Notes: a model not told the origin generated them from the letters alone. A stretch of 64,000 bases of DNA from Sipunculus nudus (GCA_026874595.1 CM049316.1:56985676-57049675), one strand, 5' to 3'; counted from the stretch's first letter, positions 35,401-46,060 are shown. Program-made: numbers and translations.

Positions 35401-38400
35401 AGGGGACCCTCCGCTTGGCGGTACACTTGTTTATAGACGGTTCAGTCAAGTGACTGGGCCTGCAAGTCATCCTAGTTTACGCCTAGCATACATAGGTACG
35501 GGAATTAAAAGAATCATGTAAAAGAAAACGATTAAGGAATATTTCATTTTTATGAAGAAATATCAGAGAAAATTCTCTAGGATTAATGTAAGGTTTAAAA
35601 GTTTAGTCCTCATGTGGAAGGTGGTTTTTGACAGCTAAGCAGTTCGACGTTAGGTCTGTGAACGTTATTCTGTTATGGTGTACGGTGTTAACGTGTTTCT
35701 GAGTGTTGTCCGTTTTGTGAACTTCACTTTGCCAGATGATGCAGCAGAATGTTGATACACTGCCAGTCACTAGTTGTTGAATTCCAAAAGCCAGAACAAT
35801 GATCGTTCAATAAATTTGGCTGAACTTTGTGACCTTTGTGTTGTTTTTGATATATGTTATATTTATCTTCTGTTTATCTCCTGACATGATACTTAATGGG
35901 TAACTGTTCTGTTTGGACGATCCTGTCCACGAACAATGGTGTTGTGATAAATTTATTATAACAGATTTTATAATAAATTTTTTTGTGTGTTTGTGTTCGC
36001 CTTACTTCTGATGATAACTGATGTTGAAACGTCTCATCTGGAACACGCCTTTCATGGCTTTCTGAGGAATGGGACGATGGAAACTGTTTGTTTGTCGTAA
36101 ATAAAGCCATCGGCATGAAAAAAAAGTTAAGCGTGTACGTAAGACTTTCTCACATTAATTTTCCAGTTAAAGTTAGCCTTTAAGTATCCACTCGATCTTC
36201 CCTATGAAAGAACACGCTTTTGGTTTCATAAACTTAAGCTTAGTGACAGGTTTGGAGATAAAAAACCGTATCATCGTCTTTTGTAAGGACACATTTCTTT
36301 CATTCATTACAACGGAGTGCATTACACAATGAAGTGACACATTCCTGATAAAATGTGTGAAAAGTCATAGAAAATGTTTTTATATAAAAAATGATTCCGA
36401 TAACCCTTTATTACACCTAACATCCAATATTCTTTATGAAGTAATAAAGTCTTCAACACGAACCAACATTAACATGGATTCAATGAATACATATATAGAA
36501 ACCGACCATAGACTCATGTTAGTATTGCCGAATGTATTGTTGGTAGATTACGGTTGCGGCTTTGGGTCAGAAGTACTCCGAATCAAAGCGTACCCCTTTG
36601 CTCATGTGCTATTTGACCTTGTGTAACATCGGTGACTCAACTGGGAACATAACGCTTTTGGTTAAACTTGGGTATAATTAAAGTAACAGCTTGAACCCAT
36701 ACATGGATTAAATAGACTTTTGAACCACGAACGTGCGAATGCCAATTATCCGGATTTATCTGTTCACTTAATTAAATGAGTTGTTATTATAACTTAGGTG
36801 TTATTTGTGAGAATGTATTAAATGGGAATTTATGAAATCCAATTATTCAAGTAATAATTATGACGGCGGTATTTTTCTCATATTGCTCTAATATCGTAAA
36901 CATACCGAAAGGTAGGCTGTACCAACATAGAAAGTTCATTTTGCCAACTGTGAGAACCACGCAGAAAACTGTCCAGCTCCACCTTTGCCAGATACAGTTC
37001 TGCAGATATTACGGCGATGTCTTGTTTAACCTTAGGCGTCAGGTCACGCAAGGACAGACCAGACTCATGTTCTATTGTATATCCCATCCGGCCTAAAATA
37101 TCCTGGATTCTCTAAAGTGACAGAGGAGAAGAATATGTACCAGGGACAAATCAGTTATTAATGGGTGATTATATATAATGGTAAACCGTTAAGGACATTT
37201 CTTTTTATTAAGTAAACTGAGAGAATGTCATTCTGTACTGGAAATTCCCAATATTTACATTGAAATTTACGCAATCCCAGGATCGATATAGACAAAAAGG
37301 TATCCATGTGTAAAACTGATGTCGCCTTTACTCACTTTGATACACCTGATATCTATTTTGGAGTCTGGATCTTCATATTTAAATGTTCGCCATGTCTCTG
37401 ACCATTCATCTCAGATTTCAGCAGGTCAGCGCCACATTTGTAAACTCTGTCCAAGACACTCAGCAGTTTCTGTCCCTAGTCACGGCTCTGTTTTACAATT
37501 ATATACAAAATTGTATTTTCTTTTTGTATCTTGGGTAAATTGGGTATATTATGATGACATAAGCATTGTACAAGAAGCAGAGATGTTTATTTACCAGTTT
37601 GCGGTATTACATGTACACTATGCCGAATATATTTCTATATGAACACTGGATACTGAATCAAGATATTTCCTGTATGTAACCAAAGATTCAGTTGTATTTA
37701 ACAAATGTGAATCTTATCCGGATTTGTTCGCTGAATATTTGCTTACCTACAAAATATTTATGTTTATTAATTTTTATAATGGAAAATAAATCACTTAATC
37801 AAAATATGGTTTAAAATAAAAAGTGATAAAACTTCGATTTTTATATCATTATCTTAATTTTATCTTAGTGATATCAACACGAATACATCAGTGCCTTTGC
37901 ATTTTCTGTTACTAATCGTGTGAAGTCAAGCCATTTATATTTCTCAGCTGGACTGATTGGAAGTTGAAGGAAACGATCAGCAGTGTCAGGTGAAGAGCGA
38001 AGCCACAACCTTCCTGACGTCTCAGTCCAGATATCTTCTAGTTCCTTAAGAATTTTTGAAACGTTCTTAAATATTTAAATCTTTAACCAAATGTATGCTA
38101 ATGTAAATCGTAGTTCCGGAACTGTTGCATTTTGAATTCAACATATCTAATGTGTGTTAATCACATGAGAGTGATTTTCCTAGCATAGGCGTATCATAAT
38201 ACCATTTGGCTCCCCCACCCACCCTATCGATCTTGAGGTCACAGGGTTAAAGGTCAAGGCCACGGGACCGACTTCTTGAAAGAGATTCTGGACCCATTTT
38301 AAGCCGAACCGTTTTACCAAAGCCTTTCATCTTGCATATATGGATCTCACACCCATGTGAAGAATCCTCTTGATTTTGAGGTAACAGGGTCGAAGGTCAA

Positions 38401-41400
38401 GGCCAGCGGGATCCACTTCCTGAAAACCTTGTGAACACATTTTAAACGAGACTGTTTGGCTAAAACCTTGAATCTTGCACATACGGCTCACCCATCCACA
38501 GATAAGGACCATCTCTATTTTGAGGTCACAAGATCAAAGGTCACGGCAAATTCATCTACTTCTTGAAAAAGGTTTAGGATTCGTTAATAGTCAATTTGAT
38601 GGAAACCTTTCAACTTTCACATATGGCTCACTCACCCACGGATGAAAACACCTTTAGTTTGAGGTATGAGGGTCAAAGGTCAAGGTCACAGAGCTGCCCT
38701 TGTCATTTTCCACTAGTGTCATACACCCAGTCAGTTATGCGAGGGGACCCTCCGCTTGGCGGTACACTTGTTTATAGACGGTTCAGTCAAGTGACTGGGC
38801 CTGCAAGTCATCCTAGTTTACGCCTAGCATACATAGGTACGGGAATTAAAAGAATCATGTAAAAGAAAACGATTAAGGAATATTTCATTTTTATGAAGAA
38901 ATATCAGAGAAAATTCTCTAGGATTAATGTAAGGTTTAAAAGTTTAGTCCTCATGTGGAAGGTGGTTTTTGACAGCTAAGCAGTTCGACGTTAGGTCTGT
39001 GAACGTTATTCTGTTATGGTGTACGGTGTTAACGTGTTTCTGAGTGTTGTCCGTTTTGTGAACTTCACTTTGCCAGATGATGCAGCAGAATGTTGATACA
39101 CTGCCAGTCACTAGTTGTTGAATTCCAAAAGCCAGAACAATGATCGTTCAATAAATTTGGCTGAACTTTGTGACCTTTGTGTTGTTTTTGATATATGTTA
39201 TATTTATCTTCTGTTTATCTCCTGACATGATACTTAATGGGTAACTGTCCTGTTTGGACGATCCTGTCCACGAACAATGGTGTTGTGATAAATTTATTAT
39301 AACAGATTTTATAATAAATTTTTTTGTGTGTTTGTGTTCGCCTTACTTCTGATGATAACTGATGTTGAAACGTCTCATCTGGAACACGCCTTTCATGGCT
39401 TTCTGAGGAATGGGACGATGGAAACTGTTTGTTTGTCGTAAATAAAGCCATCGGCATGAAAAAAAAGTTAAGCGTGTACGTAAGACTTTCTCACATTAAT
39501 TTTCCAGTTAAAGTTAGCCTTTAAGTATCCACTCGATCTTCCCTATGAAAGAACACGCTTTTGGTTTCATAAACTTAAGCTTAGTGACAGGTTTGGAGAT
39601 AAAAAAACCGTATCATCGTCTTTTGTAAGGACACATTTCTTTCATTCATTACAACGGAGTGCATTACACAATGAAGTGACACATTCCTGATAAAATGTGT
39701 GAAAAGTCATAGAAAATGTTTTTATATAAAAAATGATTCCGATAACCCTTTATTACACCTAACATCCAATATTCTTTATGAAGTAATAAAGTCTTCAACA
39801 CGAACCAACATTAACATGGATTCAATGAATACATATATAGAAACCGACCATAGACTCATGTTAGTATTGCCGAATGTATTGTTGGTAGATTACGGTTGCG
39901 GCTTTGGGTCAGAAGTACTCCGAATCAAAGCGTACCCCTTTGCTCATGTGCTATTTGACCTTGTGTAACATCGGTGACTCAACTGGGAACATAACGCTTT
40001 TGGTTAAACTTGGGTATAATTAAAGTAACAGCTTGAACCCATACATGGATTAAATAGACTTTTGAACCACGAACGTGCGAATGCCAATTATCCGGATTTA
40101 TCTGTTCACTTAATTAAATGAGTTGTTATTATAACTTAGGTGTTATTTGTGAGAATGTATTAAATGGGAATTTATGAAATCCAATTATTCAAGTAATAAT
40201 TATGACGGCGGTATATTTCTCATATTGCTCTAATATCGTAAACATACCTAAAGGTAGGCTGTACCAACATAGAAAGTTCATTTTGCCAACTGTGAGAACC
40301 ACGCAGAAAACTGTCCAGCTCCACCTTTGCCAGATACAGTTCTGCAGATATTACGGCGATGTCTTGTTTAACCTTAGGCGTCAGGTCACGCAAGGACAGA
40401 CCAGACTCATGTTCTATTGTATATCCCATCCGGCCTAAAATATCCTGGATTCTCTAAAGTGACAGAGGAGAAGAATATGTACCAGGGACAAATCAGTTAT
40501 TAATGGGTGATTATATATAATGGTAAACCGTTAAGGACATTTCTTTTTATTAAGTAAACTGAGAGAATGTCATTCTGTACTGGAAATTCCCAATATTTAC
40601 ATTGAAATTTACGCAATCCCAGGATCGATATAGACAAAAAGGTATCCATGTGTAAAACTGATGTCGCCTTTACTCACTTTGATACACCTGATATCTATTT
40701 TGGAGTCTGGATCTTCATATTTAAATGTTCGCCATGTCTCTGACCATTCATCTTCAGATTTCAGCAGGTCAGCGCCACATTTGTAAACTCTGTCCAAGAC
40801 ACTCAGCAGTTTCTGTCCCTAGTCACGGCTCTGTTTTACAATTATATACAAAATTGTATTTTCTTTTTGTATCTTGGGTAAATTGGGTATATTATGATGA
40901 CATAAGCATTGTACAAGAAGCAGAGATGTTTATTTACCAGTTTGCGGTATTACATGTACACTATGCCGAATATATTTCTATATGAACACTGGATACTGAA
41001 TCAAGATATTTCCTGTATGTAACCAAAGATTCAGTTGTATTTAACAAATGTGAATCTTATCCGGATTTGTTCGCTGAATATTTGCTTACCTACAAAATAT
41101 TTACGTTTATTAATTTTTATAATGGAAAATAAATCACTTAATCAAAATATGGTTTAAAATAAAAAGTGTATAAAACTATAAAACTTCGATTTTTATATCA
41201 TTATCTTAATTTTATCTTAGTGATATCAACACGAATACATCAGTGCCTTTGCATTTTCTGTTACTAATCGTGTGAAGTCAAGCCATTTATATTTCTCAGC
41301 TGGACTGATTGGAAGTTGAAGGAAACGATCAGCAGTGTCAGGTGAAGAGCGAAGCCACAACCTTCCTGACGTCTCAGTCCAGATATCTTCTAGTTCCTTA

Positions 41401-41661
41401 AGAATTTTTGAAACGTTCTTAAATATTTAAATCTTTAACCAAATGTATGCTAATGTAAATCGTAGTTCCGGAACTGTTGCATTTTGAATTCAACATATCT
41501 AATGTGTGTTAATCACATGAGAGTGATTTTCCTAGCATAGGCGTATCATAATACCATTTCTCTTCATTGTTCGCATTGAATTTGAACCATCAGATGTATC
41601 AGTATATTTAATGAGGATGTACCTGCCTTCCCGACGCTCTTTGACTTCTGGACAGACTCAT
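29469..41661 (-). CDS. RNF31-like: Gene 2: HOIP/RNF31-like protein (PUB - NZF - RING2-like - LDD)
   Basis: The rebuilt exons on the minus strand are: 41661-41623 (possible start), 41417-41265, 40818-40678, 40453-40248, [left duplicate 38065-37913, 37475-37336, 37111-36906], 34627-34549, 34295-34155, 33368-33153, (32746-32689?), 30731-30619, 30487-30377, 30034-29934, 29780-~29634 and 29498-29469. The product would be about 500 aa. The PUB-like module of HOIP binds the PIM motif of deubiquitinase partners, and the C-terminal part is the RING2/LDD unit. RING1, IBR and UBA are not seen. The catalytic RING2 position is Phe. Several lesions suggest decay: NZF 1 has lost a zinc ligand, the 58-nt exon is open only in the wrong frame, and the LDD exon lacks a GT where genes 1 and 3 have one. 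It may be a pseudogene, or the joins may differ from mine. Confidence 0.75.
29616..29780 (-). CDS. RNF31-like: Gene 2 exon: LDD C-terminal helices, donor unclear
   Basis: Acceptor TTTTTAATTTTAG, then a base that completes Cys, then HPCTEYLNKIIRANG and LDPAHVMPIEQL. By alignment with genes 1 and 3 the exon should end near 29633 after CTGGAG, but the next bases are ACTAGA instead of GT. The first GT available (AT|GTTTTA at 29615) is in the wrong phase for the terminal exon. Without splicing, the frame runs on to a stop near 29552. Confidence 0.75.
29934..30034 (-). CDS. RNF31-like: Gene 2 exon: LDD linker
   Basis: The frame reads NIWDTWIGWKKEAEMRG and CSQQELEDKVW, ending CTTTG|GTAAGG in phase 2. 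With 29780 this makes Leu-Cys, as in gene 1 and in human HOIP just before the HYKEYL segment. The acceptor GATGTAG has a poor pyrimidine tract; a better acceptor 22 nt upstream is in the wrong frame. Confidence 0.65.
30377..30487 (-). CDS. RNF31-like: Gene 2 exon: RING2 end / LDD start
   Basis: A 111-nt phase-0 exon (acceptor ATATTACAG, donor CTAAAA|GTAAGT) gives RCTRTAECSREPHCHHPRDR and IFYVRQ. The HHPRD-xxFY(L/V)R signature is that of HOIP. The Cys after HHPRD in human and gene 1 is Arg here. Confidence 0.8.
30619..30731 (-). CDS. RNF31-like: Gene 2 exon: RING2-like zinc module, catalytic Cys replaced
   Basis: 113 nt: CPKC, then SGVCYIKLGAFSQRK, then CFNCSFQFCDGCKGPF, with the donor CTTACAG|GTGAAA. 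All eight frame positions match gene 1. The residue 11 after the second Cys, catalytic Cys in HOIP, is Phe. The acceptor AAAATAAG sits 11 bp from the end of a Helitron-like element, so its upstream tract is transposon sequence. Confidence 0.8.
30744..32461 (-). mobile_element. Second Helitron-like element with ~181-bp tandem units
   Basis: Read on the minus strand, the 3' end is a perfect stem-loop GTGTCGTTCCGACAC, then AT, then CTAG and a T flank. The 5' end is a GGCGGGGGCA-type palindromic region (32428-32461). The inside is a tandem array of ~181-bp units (starts near 30770, 30950, 31810, 31993, 32174), broken by a foreign stretch at about 31130-31805. It lies in the gene 2 intron just upstream of the RING2 exon, in the same direction as the gene. 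It is a different family from copies 1-3 of the GTATCCGC element, with the same end style. Confidence 0.65.
31128..31805. mobile_element. Insertion nested in the 181-bp array
   Basis: It interrupts a unit after GCATTGCATTGCGAAA and ends in a GGACGGACGGACAGACGG tail with GCCCATAAGCCTATGAGCTG. It holds two ~290-bp direct repeats (phrases GGTCAAGGTCACCCATCTT-like near 31275 and 31585) and one GGTGGCGCCACC at 31438. Confidence 0.6.
32689..32746 (-). pseudogene. Gene 2 candidate pre-RING2 exon, out of frame
   Basis: A 58-nt segment with a strong acceptor (TTGTCTTGTACCGACAG) and donor (ACATAT|GTACGT) sits where gene 1 has its 58-nt pre-RING2 exon. The length is identical, but in the required phase (0 in, 1 out) it has a stop at codon 2. 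It is open only in a frame that does not join. Either it is a broken exon or the real one was lost with the element insertion. Confidence 0.35.
33153..33368 (-). CDS. RNF31-like: Gene 2 exon: NZF finger plus linker
   Basis: 72 codons, phase 0 both ends (acceptor TTTTATAAG, donor CTTGAT|GTAAGA). CPTCTFMNPITTNICLMC is an intact NZF with the Thr-Phe ubiquitin-contact pair. It corresponds to gene 1 exon 14819-14571 (NP-TTNIC is shared). The linker is shorter than in gene 1. Confidence 0.85.
34155..34295 (-). CDS. RNF31-like: Gene 2 exon: degenerate NZF
   Basis: 47 codons, phase 0 (acceptor GTCTCACAAG, donor ACAAAG|GTAAAT). CERCQAVNISDAKLCASY keeps three of the four NZF cysteines; the fourth is Tyr. 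The contact pair is Gln-Ala. It matches gene 1 exon 16851-16714, which is intact, so the loss is specific to gene 2. A Lys/Thr-rich tail follows. Confidence 0.75.
34549..34627 (-). CDS. RNF31-like: Gene 2 exon between PUB and NZF
   Basis: 79 nt (acceptor TTTACATAG, donor AATCAA|GTAAGA). One base completes a codon, then NDKVAGDVHPFINILQSREL and LFIYNQ. It takes phase 2 from the third PUB-module exon and delivers phase 0 to the NZF exon. It resembles the first seen exon of gene 1 at its end. Confidence 0.6.
34700..35440. mobile_element. Repeat with hairpin start and AAGGTCA-rich body
   Basis: It begins with a CCCCTCGCAACG…GTTGCGGCAGGGG hairpin and ends near GTTATGCGAGGGGACCCTCCG. Inside are four ~120-bp diverged units, each with GAGGTCA..GGTCAAAGGTCA-like words and phrases such as CTTGAATCTTGCACATA. 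A 5'-truncated second copy lies at 38204-38785 as part of the tandem duplication. Confidence 0.65.
36906..37111 (-). CDS. RNF31-like: Gene 2 PUB-module exon 3, left duplicate
   Basis: The same frame as 40453-40248: RIQDILGRMGYTIEHESGL, then a helix ending AELYLAKVELDSFLRG. It ends CG|GTATGT in phase 2, which fits exon 34627. It is intact, unlike its neighbour exon in this unit. Confidence 0.6.
37336..37475 (-). pseudogene. Gene 2 PUB-module exon 2, left duplicate, frameshifted
   Basis: 140 nt against 141 in the right unit. One T is missing at about 37408 (CATCTCAGATT against CATCTTCAGATT), which breaks the frame after the equivalent of KSEDEWSE read backwards. If used, it would truncate the protein, so the left unit is probably skipped or the gene relies on the right unit. 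Confidence 0.75.
37913..38065 (-). CDS. RNF31-like: Gene 2 PUB-module exon 1, left duplicate
   Basis: Identical in frame to 41417-41265. It begins in phase 0, whereas the right unit's third exon leaves phase 2, so splicing from the right unit into this exon would break the frame. Confidence 0.5.
40248..40453 (-). CDS. RNF31-like: Gene 2 PUB-module exon 3, right unit
   Basis: 206 nt from acceptor TCACTTTAG to donor TTTAG|GTATGT. It encodes a (L/R)GYT-like turn (ILGRMGYTIEHESGLSL) and a long helix with ELYLAKVELDSFL. In human HOIP the PUB domain ends with a similar LYGYTEEQ-DGLSF stretch and a helix rich in L and E (VTLEVLLLRTELSLLL). This match in order and spacing supports the PUB assignment. 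Confidence 0.7.
40678..40818 (-). CDS. RNF31-like: Gene 2 PUB-module exon 2, right unit
   Basis: 141 nt, phase 0 both ends (acceptor GACTAG, donor ATCAAA|GTGAGT). It contains LLSVLDRVYKCGADLLK and WRTFKYEDPDSKI. PUB domains have a helix L..L..I/V..YG.NLL followed by W/Y-R-x-I/V-K/R-F-x-N/D-P. In HOIP this pocket binds the PIM of OTULIN or SPATA2. The N of the usual NP pair is D here. Confidence 0.7.
41265..41417 (-). CDS. RNF31-like: Gene 2 PUB-module exon 1, right unit
   Basis: 51 codons reading NVSKILKELEDIWTE, then RFLQLPISPAEKYKWLDFTRL. The donor TTA|GTAACA keeps phase 0; another GT 26 nt further is out of phase. HOIP has an RYLQLD-type segment at the same distance before its PUB core. 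The acceptor ATTTAAG is weak. Confidence 0.55.
41623..41661 (-). CDS. RNF31-like: Gene 2 possible first coding exon
   Basis: ATG then SLSRSQRASGRQ and the donor CAG|GTACAT, phase 0 into 41417. It lies just outside the duplication, so it exists once. Thirteen codons are too few to be certain. Confidence 0.35.
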
Positions 41662-41943
41662 GTTTACCTTAAAGATATACCAATATATTGTTGCTCCCCG
41701 ACTATTTCTGCTTCTGTCTCACCACCAAACGCAACACCTTTACGATACATTATATAACTATATATATTAGAACGTACGAATTACGGACGGACACTGGCGG
41801 GACGGAACATTTTGCCTGCAATAGAGATGCCCTTAGTAGGGAGGCAATAGATTTTGGGACCTGCATTCAAGGGACTGCACGTAAGTGGCCGTCCGTAGGA
41901 GGCGCCCTTAGTATAGGGGTAGCAGTCAGAGAGCTTCCACTCC

Positions 41944-41990
<47 letters not shown>
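41944..41990. repeat. (AT)n microsatellite
   Basis: Pure TA run. Confidence 0.95.
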
Positions 41991-41999
41991 ACGATTGAT

Positions 42000-42820
42000 A
42001 ATCTATCATAAAAAACAAAGCAAATTTAAGGGTAATCCATGTAAAAATATAAAAAACTGATGCATTTTTATGAAGTTGTACACAAAATCGACCAATTGTA
42101 CTTAAATGCCATATGTCATGGCGCTACTGGCCTAGTACAATGATAATTTGAGATATCACTTTAAAAATTAGCAAATAATAATTATTATTAATTATTATAA
42201 AGTAATTATTGTATAGATAATTATTAAGAAAGATATTGATTATTATTTAAAATTAGACATTCAACTTTGGGTGGTCACATTTTTAAGTTATATCTTTGAT
42301 GAAAACCCTTCGGCGAGTGTGTGCATGAGTACTGGGTTGAAGATCGTCACTCAAACATAATATACTTGACAGAACCTCATACGCAGTTGCATGTACTAGA
42401 AAGGCATATGCTCATATCAATATGATTATTACGCACATATGCATAATAACCTTCTAATACTTTACTAATGTAGCATACATATATAATAACCCAATGTAAA
42501 AACCATGCTGACATTATTGATTAAACCACCTAAGTATTCATAAGGCGTCATGAAATGAGATATTTATCACATGTAGAATGTCTTGTAAAACCAATCTCTT
42601 CACATTTAAATGGGATTTACCTAATGCACTGACCCAAAGGTAAAATTTATAGCGGGAGATGCGTCTCATTAATATTGATGCGTCTCAATAACATTGTATG
42701 GGCGGCCTCATTACATTTGACCTAGTAGGCATCCAGAAAAAAATGTGTTGCATTTAATCATATGCTCAGCGTTATAGCCGCTGGGCTGTGTCGTCATTTC
42801 AGTTATTTGAGGTTTCAATC
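42000..42820. other. Intergenic, no gene recognised
   Basis: AT-rich; one very AT-rich patch of TTATTATTA-type words at 42175-42250. No exon or element borders seen. Confidence 0.35.
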
Positions 42821-43736
42821 TCAATTGACGTGAAGGCATGGACCAGTTAATTCCGCCCACCATGGATAAGGTTGCTAGGTCGGACATTAAACCAAGAAAG
42901 CGTGCTGTTTATACACGTGGAACCGGCAATTCAGCCGTACATCGCACCAGAACCCAAACAGCATTAATTTTACCAAGAACGCACCCTTAGGTTTAAAGTG
43001 TATATATGAAGGCCGCAAAGATGATTTAAATATAAAATTGAGAAGTTTGATGAATTGGCGCCTTTTTTCTGCTCGATACGGCCGGTGTCAGAGAACGAAT
43101 CAGCTGACCCCTCGCATTAGCCATGGCACCTGAGCAGTTGGTTAAAATTGACAACTTGTTCAAGTCTGGCGGAAAAAAAATTGAAATACAACGAAGTAAC
43201 AGTTATTAAAATAATTATTATAACATAGGGTGCAGTTTCAACAAAAAATTCAAGATGACAACGTGAAAAGTGTTGCTTCGATACAGGGTAAAGCGACACA
43301 TGCTGTCATGGGGGAGGGGGGATCACTCATTAATTTTTCTATAAACATACAAATTAAAGGAAGTCTTGCTAAGTATGGATTGCTCAAGCAGAGATTTTAT
43401 AACTTTTGAAAGTTGGTTTTTGTCAGATCATCTAATTAATTGAAATTAGAAAAAAAACTAGCGTCAATACCAGTATCCAAACAAATTATTGAAAGGCTGG
43501 TAAAATCACAGATGACGTGTGAACACCACATAGTGGTTAATCACATATAATGTATGTTAAATACAATTTAATATACTGAGAAAATTATTGAATACAACAT
43601 AATTGAAACTGAGGTTATTGAATACAACAGAATTGAAACTGAGGTTAAAATTATTTTCCAATATTGCATGTATATTGAAAATATACGTTATACACACACC
43701 CTCAGGCCTCACACACAAAAACACGTTTATATATAC

Positions 43737-43913
43737 AGTGGAGGATCCAGTGGGGTGGGGGTGAGATGCAACAACCTTATTTTTCAGGATTTTAAACCAT
43801 TTTTATTTTTGGCCTTGGCCCCTCCCATCCTGGAGCAGGGGACCTTTTTATATAGGCTTTCTTATTAGTCTTCCAGGGTTGGACCCTCCCCTTTACAAAC
43901 CCTTGATCCGCCC

Positions 43914-43916
<3 letters not shown>
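43737..43916. mobile_element. Short GGATCC-ended element, copy d
   Basis: It starts GTGGAGGATCCAGTGG and ends CCTTGATCCGCCCCTG, with GACCTTTTTATATAGG and CCAGGGTTGGACC inside. It is inserted in the loop of the long inverted repeat. Confidence 0.75.

Positions 43917-43962
<46 letters not shown>
43917..43962. repeat. (AT)n microsatellite
   Basis: TA run directly after copy d of the GGATCC-ended element. Confidence 0.95.
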
Positions 43963-43964
<2 letters not shown>

Positions 43965-44930
43965 TTTTCCCATCACATCTTTTAACACAATAAAAAACAT
44001 TTAAAACTTTCATAAATAATATCTATATCATACATGCATTTTTTTCTTCTTGTACACACATCCTTCTTCCTGTGTATAAACATGGTGCTTCCTATTACAA
44101 ACATCAATATACATGCAATATTGGAAAATAATTTTAAACTAAGTTTCAATTCTGTTGTATTCAATAATTTTCTCAGTATATTAAATTTTATTTAACATAC
44201 ATTATATGTGATTAACCACTATGTGATGTTCACACGTCATCTGTGATTTTACCAGCCTTTCAATAATTTGTTTGGATACTGGTATTGACACTAGTTTGAT
44301 TATTATTATTAATTTCAATTAATTAGATGATCTTACAAAATCCAACTTTCAAAAGTTATAAAATCTCTGCTTGAGCAATACATACTTAGCAAGACTTCCT
44401 TTAATTTGTATGTTTACAGAAAAATTAATGAGTGACCCCCCCCCCCCCGACAGCATGTGTCGCTTTACCCTGTATGGAAGCAATACTTTTTACGTTGTCA
44501 TCTTGAATTTTTTGTTGAAACTGCACCCCAGGTTATAATAGATATTTTAATAACTGTTACTTCGTTGTTTTTTAATTTTTCTCTGTCAGACTTGAACAAG
44601 TTGTCAATTTTAACCAACCGCTCAGGTGTCATGGCTGATGCGAGGGGCCAGCTGATTCGTTCCCTGACACCGGCCGTATCGAGCAGAAAAAGGCGCAAAT
44701 TCATCAAACTTCTCAATTTTATATTTAAATCATCTCTGTAGCCTTCATATGTACAATTTAACCTAAGGGTGCGTTCTTGGTAAAATTAATTCTGTTTGGG
44801 TTCTAGTGCGATGTACGGCTGAATTGCCGGTTCCACGTGTATAAACAGCACGCTTTCTTGGTTTAATGTCCCACCTTGAAACCGTATCCATGGTGGGCGG
44901 AGCTAACTGGTCCATGCCGTCATCAATTAA

Positions 44931-46060
44931 CTATTTAACGTATTCATGTTAACCTTGACGTCGCGTAATGTGTAACTGCAAGGAACACATATGATGATGA
45001 ACACGTAATTTATGCACGGCTGTGCATGCTGGAAGCTGGCCAGCAGTCGAATAGCTTTCAGGACTGAATCAGTACCAATATAATTAAAATGTTGTTCATT
45101 TCGTTTTGGGTGACAGCTCATCGCCCCGGCGACCGTTTGAACAGGCTCAGAGAGAATTGCCCAACGCGTGGTTTCTGGGCGGAGCCTGATGCCTGTCGAG
45201 TGTTTGTTGACTTGCATTTGGTTAGCTGATAGTGACATCAGCAGTTTCTCAAGCAGACGGTCCCATGTGCACAAGCTGGTGTTTAAATGAATCATAAACG
45301 GTCAAAGCAGGCATCGTGAAAATCAGTAGCTTCTTTAGAAGCGCAAGATTTCCGCTGCCTCGGGAGCGTAGCTGAAAAGATAAAGCTACTGGCTTTATTT
45401 ACTGTCAAAGGAGAACCTCACCGGAGCCTACTTCTGACAAATGCTCTTTCCTATTAAGTGATAAAAGCAGAGATCTGTTTGCCAAATTTGGCCAAAATTG
45501 TTTATTTGAATAAAACAAAAAATTAACATAAACAAAAATGACCGATCATTTTTTAAACACTTGAATCGAAATGATAATATAAAATTTGAACTGTTACAAT
45601 AAATTTGTTAAATATTTTTTTTTATTTTTCAAAAACGTGAAAACATTGCAGAATATATCATTAATTTTTAGAGTCATATTGCATGTTTTACTGGTGACGT
45701 CATACTGGAAAAGTCATCAATGTAAGAACTGATTTCGCATTTGGAAGTTTATGAATAGTTTTCAAGAATTTCCTGCTTTGACTGAGCACTTTCATGTTGT
45801 ACTCATATAGAGAAGTTTTAGTGTAATGTATGTCCACCTATATCTGTTTGTTAGTTGGTTTACTCGGCTGTCTTTGAGTAGTATTCCGCATCAAAATATA
45901 GAACCGATTTCCCAAACCGTTCAGAAGGATGAAAGCCGAGTCAGGAGATAACACATTATTTAATTTCATGCAGACTTGGATGTTATGACAAATTCATTAG
46001 GACTGTTTCGCTTGGCAAAGGTATGCGCTGCATGCAGGGGCTAAAAAAAAAGGAGAATAT
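44931..46060. other. No gene recognised
   Basis: A 122-codon open frame on the minus strand (45295-44927) has no family signature I recognise, no flanking exon and lies partly against the inverted repeat. The rest is AT-rich. Confidence 0.35.

Larger units (their letters stand above)
34860..41560. repeat. 3.35-kb tandem segmental duplication (two units)
   Basis: Left unit about 34860-38207, right unit about 38208-41560, nearly identical, differing by a few substitutions and 1-10-bp indels. The junction lies in CATTTGGCTCCC against CATTTCTCTTC, i.e. at a CATTT microhomology. Each unit carries the three PUB-module exons of gene 2 and a piece of the AAGGTCA repeat. Confidence 0.95.
42822..44930. 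repeat. Long inverted repeat (~0.85-kb arms, ~0.4-kb spacer)
   Basis: The left arm is about 42822-43690 and the right arm about 44090-44930, reverse complements with moderate divergence. Examples: ACGTGGAACCGGCAATTCAG (42917) against CTGAATTGCCGGTTCCACGT (44819), and GATACGGCCGGTGTCAGAGA against its complement near 44660-44685. Both arms hold a matching short open frame (43117-43299 minus; 44457-44741 plus) of unknown nature. The spacer holds a short GGATCC-ended element and an (AT)n run. It may be a foldback element or an inverted duplication. Confidence 0.85.

Noticed and set aside
36006-36116. Possible coding exon (minus) starting MPMALFTT with a good donor, duplicated at 39347-39457
   Set aside because: No matching part in genes 1 or 3, and the third PUB exon already joins 34627 in phase without it. 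The acceptor tract is poor.
37319-37642. 107-codon open frame, plus strand, over the duplicated region
   Set aside because: It is antisense to the PUB exon of the left unit and exists only because of the 1-nt deletion there.
44927-45295. 122-codon open frame, minus strand
   Set aside because: No recognisable motif, no adjoining exon, and it abuts the arm of the inverted repeat.
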